A DNA stretch of 10,687 bases from Hyphomicrobiales bacterium (GTDB lineage Bacteria > Pseudomonadota > Alphaproteobacteria > Rhizobiales > Beijerinckiaceae): the NCBI GenBank assembly GCA_028290595.1, contig JAQGJO010000107.1, forward strand, positions 1 through 10,687, given 5' to 3'. Every line of letters starts with the position of its first letter. The stretch's first letter is position 1. Under the pieces are notes generated by a model. That model made no database searches. It worked only from the letters and a program-made list of their open reading frames with translations, and was not told the DNA's origin. Of the stretch, positions 1 to 5,711 are shown in pieces. The translations under genes were made by a program, and so were the position numbers.

Positions 1-819
1 GTGGCGGTGCCGCAGAACATGACCGGCGCCACCGGCCTGGTGATGGCGAACTATCTGTATCGCGTCGCCCCCAAGGATGGCACTTATATGGGCCTGATCC
101 AGAACGGCCTGCCGACTTTCCAGGCCGTTGGCAAGGAGGGCGCCCAGTTCGATGCCCGCCAGTTCGAATGGAACGGCTCCATCGACCATACCGTCGAGAC
201 GATCCTCGTCTGGAAGAGCACCGGCGTGAAGACCATCGAGGACGCCCGCAAGAAGGAAGTCATCGTCGGCTCCATCGGCTCCTCCGGCATCACTTATATG
301 TATCCGGTGATGCTCAACGAAATGATCGGCACAAAATTCAAAATGGTCACCGGCTATCCGGGCTCGGGCGCGCTCAACCTCGCCATACAGCGCGGCGAGG
401 TCGAGGCGCGCAACAATTCCTGGGGCAGCATCAAGGCCAACAATCCCGACTGGATCGCCAACAAGGATATTTCGGTGCTGGTCTTTTCCGGCAAGCGGCC
501 CGACGATCTCAAGGACATACCGGATCTCCACGACGTCATCACCTCCCCTGAGGACCGGCTGGTTGCGCAGATCGTCACCGCCGGCGACAGAGTAGGCCAC
601 CCCTTCGCAGTGGCGCCGGGCGTGCCGGCCGACCGGGTGGAAGCCCTGCGCACAGCCTTCACCGCCATGCTGAAAGACCCCGATTTCATCCGCGACGCCA
701 CCGCGGTGCAGATCGATATCGATCCGGTCAACCCGCAGCAGTTGAAGAAAGTGGTCGACGACCTGTTCGCCGTGCCCGACGCGCTGAAACAGCGGGCGCG
801 GAAGTATTTCGATCAATAG
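1..819 (+). CDS. TTT (Bug/TctC family) substrate-binding protein, 5'-truncated by window edge
   Basis: This is the C-terminal 272 residues of a periplasmic receptor of a tripartite tricarboxylate transporter, a family that captures organic acids for a secondary transporter. The visible start carries the family hallmark QNMTGATGL followed by an APKDGT-type segment. Later come GTKFKMVTGYPGSG and a RGEVEAR segment, then the C-terminal APGVPADRVEALR block. Laid against the second TTT receptor of this window (5712-6734), the asparagine of QNM corresponds to its residue 72. About 66 N-terminal residues, including the export signal, therefore lie outside the window, and the GTG at base 1 is an internal valine rather than a start. 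The gene ends with TAG at 817-819. The ubiD-family gene follows 158 bp later on the same strand and may be co-transcribed, although palindromic repeats fill the gap. Ligand unknown. Family assignment is firm; completeness and substrate are not. Confidence 0.9.
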   Translation: MAVPQNMTGATGLVMANYLYRVAPKDGTYMGLIQNGLPTFQAVGKEGAQFDARQFEWNGSIDHTVETILVWKSTGVKTIEDARKKEVIVGSIGSSGITYMYPVMLNEMIGTKFKMVTGYPGSGALNLAIQRGEVEARNNSWGSIKANNPDWIANKDISVLVFSGKRPDDLKDIPDLHDVITSPEDRLVAQIVTAGDRVGHPFAVAPGVPADRVEALRTAFTAMLKDPDFIRDATAVQIDIDPVNPQQLKKVVDDLFAVPDALKQRARKYFDQ

Positions 820-829
820 ACGCGCTCTT

Positions 830-890
830 CCTTCGCCCGCTTCGCGGGTGAAGGTGGCCCTTGCGCAGCAAGGGTCGGATGAGGGGTGAG
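830..890. repeat. Rhizobiales-type intergenic palindromic repeat (two hairpins plus shared 19-mer)
   Basis: Two consecutive hairpins are seen. An 11-bp stem pairs 830-840 with 844-854 (CCTTCGCCCGC / GCGGGTGAAGG, one G-T pair, 3-nt loop). A perfect 7-bp stem pairs 858-864 with 868-874 (CCCTTGC / GCAAGGG, loop gca). They run into AGGGTCGGATGAGGGGTGA (871-889), which recurs with one mismatch at 2608-2626 on the other side of the ubiD-family gene. The general form, a G+C-rich stem ending in a GGATGAGGG tail, resembles short dispersed repeats (RIME/REP-like) common between genes in Rhizobiales. That family link is from general knowledge and was not checked by a search. The stems could also attenuate read-through from the TTT receptor gene, but no T-tract follows. 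Confidence 0.6.
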
Positions 891-907
891 CCCGACCACA
901 CTTTGCC

Positions 908-925
908 GCCACGCCGCTGCGTGGC
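908..925. repeat. Short perfect hairpin upstream of the ubiD-family gene
   Basis: GCCACGC (908-914) and GCGTGGC (919-925) form a perfect 7-bp inverted repeat around a 4-nt loop. It lies 52 bp upstream of the UbiD start codon and directly after the palindromic repeat at 830-890. It may be part of the same composite repeat or a local RNA hairpin in the leader. No T-tract follows, so it is not an obvious terminator. Confidence 0.4.
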
Positions 926-977
926 ATAGACACCTATCAATTCATTGGCCGCAAGCAGGCGGCGCAGGGAGAGTTTC

Positions 978-2528
978 ATGGACGACAATCAGAACACGGT
1001 GCGCGCGCCGATCCAGGATCTGCGCGAATGGCTGGCGCGCATCGAGGAAATCGGCGAGCTGCTGCGCATCGACAAGCCGGTCGACCGCGACGAGGAGATG
1101 AGCGCCATCTCCTATCTGATCGCCAAGCAGAAGCCCTCGCCCGCGACCCTGTTCAGCAAGGTGATCGGCTTTGACAACAACCCGATCGGCGCGCGCCATC
1201 TGTGGAGCCCGTTCGGCCCGAGCATCCGGCGCATCGCCGTCTCGCTGGAAGAAGATCCCGATACGCCGACCGTCGAACTCATCCGCCGCACCAAGGACAA
1301 ACTGAAGCGCCGCACGCCGCCGCGCGAAGTCACCCGCGCCGAAGCGCCGATCTACGAGAACACGCTTCTCGGCAAGGACATCGATCTCGACCTGCTGCCG
1401 ATCCCCAAACACTGGCCGCGCGATGGCGGCCGCTATGCCGGCACCTGCGACGCCGTCATCACCAAGGATCCGGAGACCGGCTATTTTAACATCGGCACCT
1501 ACCGGATGATGCAGCAGGACAAGAACCACGTCGGGCTCTATCTCTCGCCCGGCAAGGACGCGCGCCTGCACATTCAGAAAGCCTGGGACAAGGGCGAGCC
1601 GCTGCACGTCGCCGCCGCCTGGGGCATCGACCCGCTGTTCATGCTGGTCGGCTCGCAATCCTTCCCGAAAACCGTGTCGGAATATGAATATGCCGGCGGC
1701 ATCAAAGGCCAGCCGATCCCGGTCGTCAGAGGCACGACGACCGATCTGCTGATTCCAGCCAATGCCGAACTCGTCATCGAAGGCATTCTGCGCCCGGGCG
1801 CGCTGAAAGCCGAAGGCCCGTTCGGCGAATTCACCGGCTATTACGGCAAGCCGGAAGCGGCCTGCCCGCTCGTCGAGATCACCGCCATCCATTATCGCAC
1901 CAGCCCGGTGCTGACCAATGCGCTGATGGCCGATTATCCGTCCTGCGAGCAGAGCGGCTTCTTCGCCATTCTGCGCTCGGCCAAGATCTGGGACGATTTC
2001 GACAAGCTCGGCGTGCTCGGCATCCAGGGCATCTATTCGCATCCCGCCGCAGCCGGTGGTTTCGGCATGACGATCATCAGCCTGCAGCAGCGCTATGCCG
2101 GCCATGCCGCGCAGGTGCTGGCGCTTGCGGCGCAGGTGCCGGGTGGGGCTTACTATACGAAGTTCGTCATTGCGGTGGACGAGGACGTCGATCCGACCGA
2201 CATCGACCAGGTGCTCTGGGCGATGGGCAGCCGCTGCAATCCGATCGACGACATGGATATTCTACGCAACACCTGGAGCACGCCGCTCGACCCGTCGCAG
2301 AACCCGCCGGAAAAACGGCCCTATGGATCAAAGGTGCTGATTAACGCCTGCAAAGACCATCGCTACCTGCCGACATTCTCGGCGCGGACGACCTTACGCA
2401 AATCGACCTACGACAAGCTGGCGGGTCGCTGGGAAGAGCTGGGGCTGCCGGGGAAGATTCCAACCGTGCGCGCCTTCGAGACCGAAGAAAAATTCGTCTA
2501 CCAGGAAGAAGGACAGGTGAAGTCCTAA
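978..2528 (+). CDS. UbiD family prFMN-dependent (de)carboxylase
   Basis: This 516-residue cytosolic enzyme belongs to the UbiD/Fdc/AroY family, which reversibly decarboxylates aromatic or alpha,beta-unsaturated acids using prenylated FMN and a divalent metal. The catalytic Glu-Arg-Glu triad is intact: R176 in NIGTYRM, then E279 and E284 in EGPFGEFTG. These match R173, E277 and E282 of fungal Fdc1 by motif and spacing. N171 and E235 (in SEYEYAGG) correspond to metal-binding N168 and E233. The C-terminal signature VDEDVDP near residues 400-406 followed by VLWAMGSR is also typical. Length is normal for the family. ATG 978 is chosen because AGGGAGAG (966-973) precedes it at good distance; an in-frame ATG at 945 lacks such a site. 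The gene follows a TTT receptor and shares the locus with LLM and SDR oxidoreductases, suggesting catabolism rather than ubiquinone synthesis. No UbiX is present in the window. The substrate cannot be deduced. Confidence 0.92.
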   Translation: MDDNQNTVRAPIQDLREWLARIEEIGELLRIDKPVDRDEEMSAISYLIAKQKPSPATLFSKVIGFDNNPIGARHLWSPFGPSIRRIAVSLEEDPDTPTVELIRRTKDKLKRRTPPREVTRAEAPIYENTLLGKDIDLDLLPIPKHWPRDGGRYAGTCDAVITKDPETGYFNIGTYRMMQQDKNHVGLYLSPGKDARLHIQKAWDKGEPLHVAAAWGIDPLFMLVGSQSFPKTVSEYEYAGGIKGQPIPVVRGTTTDLLIPANAELVIEGILRPGALKAEGPFGEFTGYYGKPEAACPLVEITAIHYRTSPVLTNALMADYPSCEQSGFFAILRSAKIWDDFDKLGVLGIQGIYSHPAAAGGFGMTIISLQQRYAGHAAQVLALAAQVPGGAYYTKFVIAVDEDVDPTDIDQVLWAMGSRCNPIDDMDILRNTWSTPLDPSQNPPEKRPYGSKVLINACKDHRYLPTFSARTTLRKSTYDKLAGRWEELGLPGKIPTVRAFETEEKFVYQEEGQVKS

Positions 2529-2529
2529 G

Positions 2530-2571
2530 CATGATCCCGAAAAGTGTGCGCGGTTTTCGGATCAGATCATG
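2530..2571. repeat. Interrupted palindrome of Rhizobiales intergenic repeat type
   Basis: Immediately after the UbiD stop codon, CATGATC (2530-2536) pairs with GATCATG (2565-2571), and CCGAAAA (2537-2543) pairs with TTTTCGG (2554-2560), leaving a 10-nt loop and a 4-nt offset on one side. The arrangement of CATGATC, CCGAAAA, GTGTG, TTTTCGG and GATCATG resembles a very common dispersed palindrome that I recall from Bradyrhizobium-like genomes. That resemblance is from memory and needs a search. It may act as a transcript 3'-end hairpin for the ubiD-family gene. Confidence 0.6.
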
Positions 2572-2585
2572 GTCAAAGAAGAAAG

Positions 2586-2626
2586 CTCATCCGACCCTAA
2601 TTGTGGAAGGGTCGGATGAGGGCTGA
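2586..2626. repeat. 13-bp perfect inverted repeat, second copy of the ubiD-flanking 19-mer
   Basis: CTCATCCGACCCT (2586-2598) and AGGGTCGGATGAG (2608-2620) form a perfect 13-bp hairpin with a 9-nt loop. Its right arm extends into AGGGTCGGATGAGGGCTGA (2608-2626), which matches 871-889 upstream of the UbiD gene at 18 of 19 positions. The ubiD-family gene is thus bracketed by two copies in the same orientation. The copies are short and only partly symmetrical, so they look like dispersed repeat fragments and not insertion-sequence ends. Confidence 0.65.
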
Positions 2627-2641
2627 ACGCTAGCCGTCAGC

Positions 2642-2668
2642 AGCCGCGGATGCGGCGGCTGTCCTTTT
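2642..2668 (+). terminator. Possible weak intrinsic terminator for the ubiD-family gene
   Basis: AGCCGC (2642-2647) can pair with GCGGCT (2655-2660), followed on the plus strand by GTCCTTTT. The stem is only 6 bp with a 7-nt loop and the T-tract is short and offset, so this is a marginal terminator. It lies between the UbiD gene and the convergent small exported-protein gene, where termination is expected. The stronger hairpins at 2530-2571 and 2586-2620 could serve instead. Confidence 0.3.
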
Positions 2669-2678
2669 CGCAATCATA

Positions 2679-2957
2679 CTAGTTAGTGACGCATTCCAGA
2701 TCCGGTTCCCACTGCAGACCGCCGCCGACCGTCGGCACCTGCATGCGGCTGTCGTAGCAGCCCGGATGTTCGACTTCCTGCAGATCGCCAAAGGTCGGCG
2801 CCGAGGTGGTCGTGCCAGTGTCATTGACGTCCGAAACCGAAGACGCCTGCGCCGGCGTATGATGGCGCGTGGCATGGGCGGCGGATGCCGGCGAAGCGGC
2901 GATGAGGGCGGCGGCGAAGGCGGCAGCAAGAGCAGCCGCGACGGTGTGCTTTTTCAT
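2679..2957 (-). CDS. Small exported protein of unknown function
   Basis: A 92-residue protein with a clear Sec signal peptide: MKK, then a long Ala-rich hydrophobic stretch to about residue 26, ending ASPASA with probable cleavage before AHA. The mature part, about 65 residues, begins with a His/Thr-rich low-complexity segment. It ends in a better-ordered tail containing HPGCYDSRM and a final LECVTN; these two cysteines are the only ones and could form a disulfide in the periplasm. GGAG at 2967-2970 on the minus strand sits about 9 nt before the ATG, supporting the start. I do not recognise the family. It stands alone, convergent with the ubiD-family gene, with 333 bp of upstream spacer before the LLM gene. 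There is no sign that it takes part in the catabolic locus. That it is a real exported protein is well supported; function is open. Confidence 0.72.
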   Translation of the reverse strand: MKKHTVAAALAAAFAAALIAASPASAAHATRHHTPAQASSVSDVNDTGTTTSAPTFGDLQEVEHPGCYDSRMQVPTVGGGLQWEPDLECVTN

Positions 2958-3060
2958 GTTTGAATCTCCGTGAAAGAATGATCACGGGCGGCGGGATGAT
3001 CCCCAATTGCGGACGCATTCTGGCGCTTTGTGGCCACATTCGCCATAAGCGTGAACGTCC

Positions 3061-3077
3061 CGTAATGTAGGATTACG
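3061..3077. promoter_or_regulatory. Candidate operator: perfect 6-5-6 dyad
   Basis: CGTAATGTAGGATTACG has perfect 6-bp arms (CGTAAT / ATTACG) around a 5-bp spacer. Size and symmetry fit a site for a dimeric helix-turn-helix regulator. It lies about 105 bp upstream of the start codon of the small exported-protein gene (minus strand), the only gene it is placed to control. The regulator is unknown, and a single occurrence is weak evidence. Confidence 0.35.
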
Positions 3078-3181
3078 AGGCACTTCTTGAATCTCTAACG
3101 GCCGCAAGCAGTTCATCGCCATCACGCATCGCTCACGCGGATGTGTGCTCACAGCAACGTGAATCAAGGCCTTCTTGTGGC

Positions 3182-3210
3182 GCATGCATAGGCGACATGC
3201 CCATGCATGC
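3182..3210. repeat. 8-bp inverted repeat GCATGCAT / ATGCATGC
   Basis: GCATGCAT (3182-3189) and ATGCATGC (3203-3210) are perfect inverted copies separated by 13 nt. Both arms contain the self-complementary ATGCAT, so the symmetry is partly trivial. It lies some 80 bp past the LLM stop codon on the minus strand and is not followed by a T-tract. Confidence 0.3.
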
Positions 3211-3290
3211 ACCGCATTGCCTGCCACGGATTTTTGCTCAACGAACAGGCAGACGGGAACCCGCAGCGCAGATTCCCGCAGTCCATCGCT

Positions 3291-4337
3291 CTAACGATTC
3301 GCGAACTTCGGCATCACCTCGGTGCGGAACAGCTCCAGCGAGCGCAAGGCATCGGCAAGCTGCATGTTGCCGAAGAACATATAGTTCATCATGTAATTAA
3401 GGCCCATTTCATCGACCTGTGCGCCAATCTTCTCGATCACCGTCTTCGGCGATCCGACAATGACGCTGCCGTCGGCCATCTGATCCTCGAAGCCGGCGCG
3501 CAGCGGTACGGAGAAACGCTTCAAGGCCTCGTCATTGGCGTGGACGCGCATCAGATAGGTCAGGTTGGCGTGGTGATGTTCGGACGCCGGTTTGGCGATG
3601 CGCTGCGCTTCCGCATCGGTTTCGGCGACGACGATCTGCCGGCTGACGCCGATGGCGACGCCGCCCTTGAACTCCGCCTTTGCATGCCGCGGCTTGCCGC
3701 GCTTGGCGAAATGCTCCCTGAACACGTCGATATTCGCCTTGGCCCGCTCGGTTGGCCCGTTCGAGGCGAAATGCATGCCGTGATCACCGGCCCAGGCGGA
3801 GCCTACCGCGTTCGACGATCCATACCAGAACGCCGGCGTCGGCTGCTGCAGCGGCCGCAACGGCATCGGCACGTTCTTGTAATTGAACAGCGCGCTCTCG
3901 TAGCTGAACGTATCGCTGGTCAGCGCGGTCTCCAGGCAGTTGAAGGCATCGACGAAGATATCGCGCGAATCCTCGTGCTTGATCCGGTGGTACCCCATTT
4001 CGAACGGCGACACGCCGCGGCCGACGCCGACTTCCAGCCGGCCCTTGCTCAGATGATCGAGAATGCAGATTTCTTCGGCGAGCCGCAGCGGCGAATACAG
4101 CGGCAGCAGATAGACCAGCGGGCCGAGCCGCATGCGTTTCGTCGCCCGCGCCACGGCGCCGAGCCAGACGCCCGGCACCGGCACCATGTTGAGCGGCGAG
4201 GCATGATGTTCGGCAATGTGCAGACAGTAGAAGCCGGCATCGTCGGCAGCCTGCGCAAACGTCAGGCGTTCATCGAACTGAGTCGCCAGCGCCCGGTCGC
4301 CAGCCATGTCGATATGATCGAAAATGCCGAATTTCAT
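3291..4337 (-). CDS. LLM class flavin-dependent oxidoreductase (luciferase-like monooxygenase)
   Basis: This 348-residue cytosolic protein belongs to the bacterial luciferase-like superfamily, TIM-barrel enzymes that use reduced FMN (or F420) to oxidise organic substrates, usually with a separate flavin reductase. Family marks run in order: the N-terminal strand MKFGIFDHI, AEHH at residues 42-45, LDHLSKGRLEVGVGRG at 93-108 with the typical hydrophobic and glycine pattern, then VGSPKTVIEKI near 294-304. Length is normal. The ATG at 4337 is preceded by GAGGG (4341-4345, minus strand) three bases away. The gene is transcribed away from the 4,5-dihydroxyphthalate decarboxylase-like gene across a 218-bp spacer, suggesting shared control. 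No reductase partner is adjacent. A monooxygenase step on a carboxylic acid or aromatic intermediate is plausible from context but is inference. Cofactor choice between FMN and F420 is not decided from sequence alone; the host type favours FMN. Confidence 0.9.
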   Translation of the reverse strand: MKFGIFDHIDMAGDRALATQFDERLTFAQAADDAGFYCLHIAEHHASPLNMVPVPGVWLGAVARATKRMRLGPLVYLLPLYSPLRLAEEICILDHLSKGRLEVGVGRGVSPFEMGYHRIKHEDSRDIFVDAFNCLETALTSDTFSYESALFNYKNVPMPLRPLQQPTPAFWYGSSNAVGSAWAGDHGMHFASNGPTERAKANIDVFREHFAKRGKPRHAKAEFKGGVAIGVSRQIVVAETDAEAQRIAKPASEHHHANLTYLMRVHANDEALKRFSVPLRAGFEDQMADGSVIVGSPKTVIEKIGAQVDEMGLNYMMNYMFFGNMQLADALRSLELFRTEVMPKFANR

Positions 4338-4555
4338 GGTCCCTCACTCGGTCGTTCGACGTCGTCAGTCGCGTCGTTGCCTGCCGACCATAGACGTTGA
4401 TCGAGCGAAGCGAAAGACGATTTGCCTGTAATCTCAATGCACGCGCGACAAAAATTGCAAACAGCAAAGCGTTGGTGCAAACGACAGGCAGGTCCCGGTT
4501 AACGCAAAGAAACTTTTGGCAAAAAATTCGGCAAGAAACTTTGGAGAAAACACCC
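4338..4555. promoter_or_regulatory. Divergent regulatory region between LLM gene and PBP2-fold gene
   Basis: This 218-bp spacer must carry promoters for both outward-facing genes. It is visibly richer in A than its surroundings from about 4437 onward. TGCAAAC occurs twice (4456-4462 and 4476-4482) exactly 20 bp apart, about two helical turns. TTGCA (4455-4459) and TGCAA (4476-4480) also form a dyad over this stretch. Nearer the plus-strand start is a tandem A-rich element (4507-4544). I see no clear -35/-10 pair. The repeated words suggest regulator binding, but this is inference from pattern alone. Confidence 0.45.
4507..4544. repeat. Tandem A-rich repeat, three units, period 12-14 bp
   Basis: Three head-to-tail units are seen: AAGAAACTTTTGGC (4507-4520), AAAAAATTCGGC (4521-4532) and AAGAAACTTTGG (4533-4544). 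The last overlaps the GGAG ribosome-binding site of the downstream gene. Units two and three match the tandem element at 7604-7626 in the other divergent spacer of this window at 17 of the first 20 positions. Possible roles are a regulator array or a leader element affecting translation; neither is shown. Confidence 0.5.
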
Positions 4556-4558
4556 GTG
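4543..4558 (+). promoter_or_regulatory. Ribosome-binding site and GTG start of the PBP2-fold gene
   Basis: GGAG (4543-4546) lies 9 nt before a GTG at 4556-4558. The frame is open further upstream to an ATG at 4397, but the extra 53 residues are basic, unlike the family, and lie in the divergent promoter region. The GTG places the conserved KITLSIAF strand at the N-terminus and gives the expected length of about 330 residues. Confidence 0.7.
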
Positions 4559-5548
4559 AAGATCACTCTCAGCATCGCTTTCTCGGAAAACCCTCGCACC
4601 CATCCCGTTCTCGACGGCAGAGCCAAGGCCGATGGCATCGATCTGGTGCCCAGCGTCGTCGGCCCATCCGAACTGTTCTGGCGACAATTGCGCTTCGGCG
4701 ATTTCGACGTGGCAGAAATGTCGTTCTCCTCGCTAATGATCGCGCAGGCCAAAGGCGACGACCGTTTCATCGGCCTGCCCATCTTCACGACGCGGCGCTT
4801 CTTCCATTCCCACATCCTGGTGCGCCGCGCGGCGGGCATCGACACGCCGCAGCAGATGAAGGGCAAGAGAGTCGGCGTCACCGAATATCAGCAGACCGGC
4901 GCTTTATGGACGCGCGGCGCGCTCGAACACGAATGGGGCGTGCGCTCGCAGGACATGGAATTTTTCATGGAACGGACGCCGGAGCGCAGCCACGGCGGCG
5001 CCACCGGTTTCACGCCGCCGCCCGGCGTCACCGTGCATCAGATTCCGGAAGACAAAAGCGTCGCCAGCATGATGCTGTCGGGCGAACTCGACGCCGCCAT
5101 CCATTATCGCGGCCACGCCACCCTGGTGAACCGCAGCAACGTCAATCTGCGCGCCCATCCCGACATCCGCACCCTGTTTCCCGACGTGCGCGCCGAAGGC
5201 ATCCGTTATTTAGCCAAGACCGGCATCCACCCGATCAACCACGGCATGGTGATCCGCCGCGAACTGGCGCAGAAACATCCCTGGCTTGTCTTGAATCTCT
5301 TGAAAGCCTTCAACACGGCCAACGAGATCGCCGAGACCGAACGCCTCGAGCACGTCGATTATCACATCGACACCGGCCTGCTGCCTGCTGAAGCGCGTGC
5401 CGCGCTGTCGCAACAGGTCGTCCACCACGGCGTCCTGGCCAACCGCAAGACGCTGGAAACGGCGGCACAGCACTCGCTCGAACAGGGCCTGACGCCGCGC
5501 TTGATGAAGCTTGAGGAGATATTCGCCGAAAGCACGATGGAGTTGTGA
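4556..5548 (+). CDS. 4,5-dihydroxyphthalate decarboxylase-like protein (type 2 periplasmic-binding fold, leaderless)
   Basis: A 330-residue protein of the group annotated either as 4,5-dihydroxyphthalate decarboxylase (Pht5-type) or as ABC-transporter substrate-binding protein. These share the type 2 periplasmic-binding fold. Characteristic segments are KITLSIAF with HPVLDGRAKADGIDL (residues 16-30), ELFWRQLRFGDFDVAEMSFSS (39-59), TPQQMKGKRVGVTEYQQTG (97-115) and INHGMVIRRE (227-236). There is no signal peptide or lipobox, so the protein should stay in the cytoplasm, which favours an enzyme or intracellular binding role over transport. Start is the GTG with a GGAG site. It faces away from the LLM gene, with which it may be co-regulated; a second decarboxylase (UbiD family) lies 2 kb upstream. 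The specific substrate is unknown, and catalytic activity has been shown for few members of this family, so the label is deliberately broad. Confidence 0.78.
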   Translation: MKITLSIAFSENPRTHPVLDGRAKADGIDLVPSVVGPSELFWRQLRFGDFDVAEMSFSSLMIAQAKGDDRFIGLPIFTTRRFFHSHILVRRAAGIDTPQQMKGKRVGVTEYQQTGALWTRGALEHEWGVRSQDMEFFMERTPERSHGGATGFTPPPGVTVHQIPEDKSVASMMLSGELDAAIHYRGHATLVNRSNVNLRAHPDIRTLFPDVRAEGIRYLAKTGIHPINHGMVIRRELAQKHPWLVLNLLKAFNTANEIAETERLEHVDYHIDTGLLPAEARAALSQQVVHHGVLANRKTLETAAQHSLEQGLTPRLMKLEEIFAESTMEL

Positions 5549-5554
5549 GAAAGC

Positions 5555-5695
5555 TCTGTCATTCCCGACGCGCCGCAGGCGCGAGCGGGAATCCAGACCT
5601 AACGGTGCAGCAAATGCAACAAGCCGTCGAGGCCATATGAATCATCAGGTCTGGATCCCCGCTCGCTTGCTGCGCAGCCGTCGGGGATGACACTC
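5555..5695. repeat. Long imperfect inverted repeat (MITE/REP-like) between convergent genes
   Basis: A left arm of about 46 bp (5555-5600) and a right arm of about 48 bp (5648-5695) are near-complementary around a 47-nt centre. Paired blocks include GTCATTCCCGAC (5558-5569) with GTCGGGGATGAC (5680-5691), and GCGAGCGGGAATCCAGACCT (5581-5600) with AGGTCTGGATCCCCGCTCGC (5648-5667), each with a single mismatch. The inner parts of the arms differ by small changes. It fills the 163-bp spacer between the plus-strand PBP2-fold gene and the minus-strand TTT receptor gene, so its RNA would fold from either side and could protect or end both transcripts. There is no transposase. The form recalls dispersed palindromes of Rhizobiales genomes; this was not searched. 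Confidence 0.75.
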
Positions 5696-5711
5696 TGTGG
5701 GGCCGAAGCAT

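Larger units (their letters stand above)
2958..3290. other. Intergenic spacer with two dyads, no convincing gene
   Basis: These 333 bp separate the start of the small exported-protein gene from the 3' end of the LLM gene, both on the minus strand. The spacer should hold the promoter of the former and the transcript end of the latter. A perfect 17-bp dyad (3061-3077) and an 8-bp inverted repeat (3182-3189 with 3203-3210) are visible. CGGGAA (3254-3259) can also pair with TTCCCG (3273-3278) just past the LLM stop, but without a T-tract on the minus strand. A minus-strand frame of 81 codons (2982-3227) has no ribosome site or recognisable protein character and was not called. Confidence 0.6.

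Noticed and set aside
942..2105. 387-codon open frame antisense to the ubiD-family gene
   Set aside because: It mirrors the codon bias of a strongly supported gene on the opposite strand, its product is low-complexity Ala/Gly/Arg/Asp-rich, and it has no family resemblance.
871..2626. The 19-bp repeats as ends of an insertion sequence carrying ubiD
   Set aside because: There is no transposase, the repeats are direct and not terminal inverted, and no target-site duplication is seen; dispersed short repeats are the simpler reading.
820..2678. CRISPR array or phage attachment site in the palindrome-rich spacers
   Set aside because: The repeats are few, of unequal spacing and of different types, with no regular spacers, tRNA or integrase nearby.
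2982..3227. 81-codon Cys-containing minus-strand frame in the spacer before the small exported protein
   Set aside because: No ribosome-binding site, no signal peptide or domain, and it would cover the promoter region and the dyad at 3061-3077.
3207..4400. 397-codon plus-strand open frame antisense to the LLM gene
   Set aside because: The LLM protein carries all expected family motifs; the opposite frame is Arg/His-rich without domains and is a GC-bias shadow.
4397..4555. Earlier start of the PBP2-fold gene at ATG 4397
   Set aside because: It adds 53 basic residues unlike the family, has no good ribosome-binding site, and covers the divergent regulatory region; GTG 4556 has GGAG and fits the family length.
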